Assembly: GCA_011390035.1 (NCBI GenBank)
Contig: JAABTE010000145.1
Coordinates: 1 to 6,650 of the forward strand
DNA from: Desulfobacteraceae bacterium
GTDB taxonomy: Bacteria; Desulfobacterota; Desulfobacteria; Desulfobacterales; JAABSP01
Reading direction: 5' to 3'
DNA: 6,650 bases
Shown here: piece by piece, positions 5,649-6,650 of the stretch
Position numbering within the stretch: the first letter of the stretch is position 1
Layout: every line of letters starts with the position of its first letter
The notes under the pieces: generated by a model
Databases searched by the model: none
Told to the model about the DNA's origin: nothing
Seen by the model: only the letters and a program-made list of their open reading frames with translations
Program-made: the position numbers and the translations under genes

Positions 5649-6650
5649 AACGCCGAACCTTCCTCAAGCTGACCGGGGCCGGCGCGCTTTCCATGGCGGC
5701 CGGGTGCGACAATCGGCCCGAAGGCTCCCTTTACGCGCTGGTAAAGGCGCCGGACGACATGGTGACGGGCAAGATCCGCTGGTATGCCGGCACCTGCAGG
5801 GAGTGCCCGGCCGGATGCGGCATTCTGGCCAAGTCGCGGGAGGGGCGGGTGGTCAAGCTCGAGGGCAATCCGCTGCATCCGGTCAACCGGGGGGGCCTTT
5901 GCATGCGGGGTCAGGCGGCCGTTCAGGGCGTGATGAATCCGGATCGGCTGACAACGCCGCAACTGCGGGTGGACAACGCCTGGCGCCCCATCGGCTTTCC
6001 CGAGGCCACGGCCCTTCTGGCCGACCGGATCGCCGCCGCGGCCCGCAAAGGTCCGGGCCGGGTGGCCCTGATGACCGAGACCGTTGGCGCGCCCCTTTAC
6101 AATCTGTTCGCCGAATCCATGGAAAGATCGGGCGGCCTGCCCCCCCTGGTCTTCGAGCCCTTTGCCTACGAATCCCTCCGGGCGGCCCATCAATTGATCC
6201 TGGGCTTTGACGGCCTGATCTCCTATCGGATGGACAAGGCCGACATGCTGGTGGGGTTCGGCGCCGATTTCCTGGAGACCTGGCTCTCCCCCGTGGAGTA
6301 CGCCAGCCGCTTTGCCGCCATGCGGTCGGAGGCGGAAAGCGGCGCCGGAGGGGGCCGGTTCGTCCATGTGGCGCCCTATCTGTCCCTGACCGGCGCCAAC
6401 GCCGACGACTGGATCGCCTGTGCGCCGGGATCGGAATCGGCCGTGGCCCTGGGGCTGCTGGCGGCGGTTCTGGAGGCGGGCCGGGGGGATCACCTGCCCG
6501 CCTCCCTGGCGGCTGCGCTGAAGGCGGCCGCGGGCCCCTCGGACCCGGAAGCGGTGGCCGGCGCCGCCGGCATCCATCCGGAAAAGTTCCGCCGCCTCGC
6601 CGCCCGCCTGCTGGCGGCGAAGCGCCCGCTGATTCTGGGCACCGGCGCGG
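5645..6650 (+). CDS. Tat-exported molybdopterin oxidoreductase family protein (ActB/QrcB-like), 5' part
   Basis: The frame is open from the ATG at 5645 to the window end (335 residues), so the gene continues to the right. The N-terminus MKRRTFLKLTGAGALSMAAGC is a twin-arginine signal (RRTFLK). It ends in a lipobox-like AAGC, so export by Tat and possible lipidation at Cys21 are predicted. The next segment carries a [4Fe-4S] cysteine set C51-x2-C54-x3-C58-x27-C86 in TCRECPAGCG and GGLCMRGQ, followed by VMNPDRL. Further in, FGADFLETWLSPVEYA and FVHVAPYLSLTGANADDW match the molybdopterin-fold large subunits of alternative complex III (ActB) and the Qrc complex (QrcB) as I recall them. These membrane complexes move electrons between quinone and periplasmic carriers, and this subunit often lacks molybdenum; neither point can be checked on the visible part. 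GGAG (5630-5633) and AAGGG before the ATG provide a binding site. No cytochrome gene precedes it, unlike a typical act or qrc operon start. Confidence 0.88.
   Translation, partial: MKRRTFLKLTGAGALSMAAGCDNRPEGSLYALVKAPDDMVTGKIRWYAGTCRECPAGCGILAKSREGRVVKLEGNPLHPVNRGGLCMRGQAAVQGVMNPDRLTTPQLRVDNAWRPIGFPEATALLADRIAAAARKGPGRVALMTETVGAPLYNLFAESMERSGGLPPLVFEPFAYESLRAAHQLILGFDGLISYRMDKADMLVGFGADFLETWLSPVEYASRFAAMRSEAESGAGGGRFVHVAPYLSLTGANADDWIACAPGSESAVALGLLAAVLEAGRGDHLPASLAAALKAAAGPSDPEAVAGAAGIHPEKFRRLAARLLAAKRPLILGTGA

Noticed and set aside
5540..6577. Long open frame on the minus strand opposite the oxidoreductase
   Set aside because: It has no recognisable domain and lies opposite a clear Tat/FeS protein. 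Long antisense frames are expected in GC-rich coding DNA.

Overview
The window is a GC-rich, gene-dense stretch of bacterial DNA with every supported gene on the + strand. There is no intergenic gap larger than 3 nt, and no rRNA, tRNA, CRISPR array, insertion sequence or convincing intrinsic terminator was seen. The GC-rich codon use and family types (a sCache chemoreceptor, REC-PP2C-HATPase/STAS regulators and an ActB/QrcB-like Tat-exported molybdopterin oxidoreductase) suggest a Desulfobacterota-like organism. That assignment is an inference from family resemblance, not a sequence match.

Layout. (1) Positions 1-1331 hold the 3' part of a hybrid sensor histidine kinase: the tail of its ATPase domain, then a receiver, a Pro/Ala linker with a 3 x 42-bp tandem repeat, and an HPt domain. 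(2) Positions 1328-2797 encode a membrane methyl-accepting protein with a periplasmic Cache sensor. (3) Positions 2794-4884 are one uninterrupted frame carrying receiver, SpoIIE/PP2C phosphatase, RsbW-like ATPase and STAS domains. All three partner-switch activities plus an input domain lie in one frame, with a well-placed internal start that could also release the STAS domain alone. (4) Positions 4888-5607 encode a receiver joined to a HisKA phosphoacceptor domain with no ATPase domain. (5) Positions 5604-5648 form a possible 14-codon ORF. (6) From 5645 to beyond the window end lies a Tat-signal, [4Fe-4S]-motif molybdopterin-oxidoreductase-family protein resembling the large subunit of alternative complex III / Qrc complexes.

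The genes are tightly coupled: stop/start overlaps of the ATGA type occur at 1328, 2794, 5604 and 5645, and the remaining junction has 3 nt between stop and start. This predicts a single polycistronic transcript. A plausible model is that the hybrid kinase and the Cache receptor sense signals, the receivers relay them, and the PP2C/kinase/STAS module converts phosphorelay input into Ser-phosphorylation-dependent partner switching. The output target (sigma factor, diguanylate cyclase or other) is not visible. The physical link to a respiratory enzyme subunit suggests, but does not prove, that the circuit relates to redox or electron-transport status.
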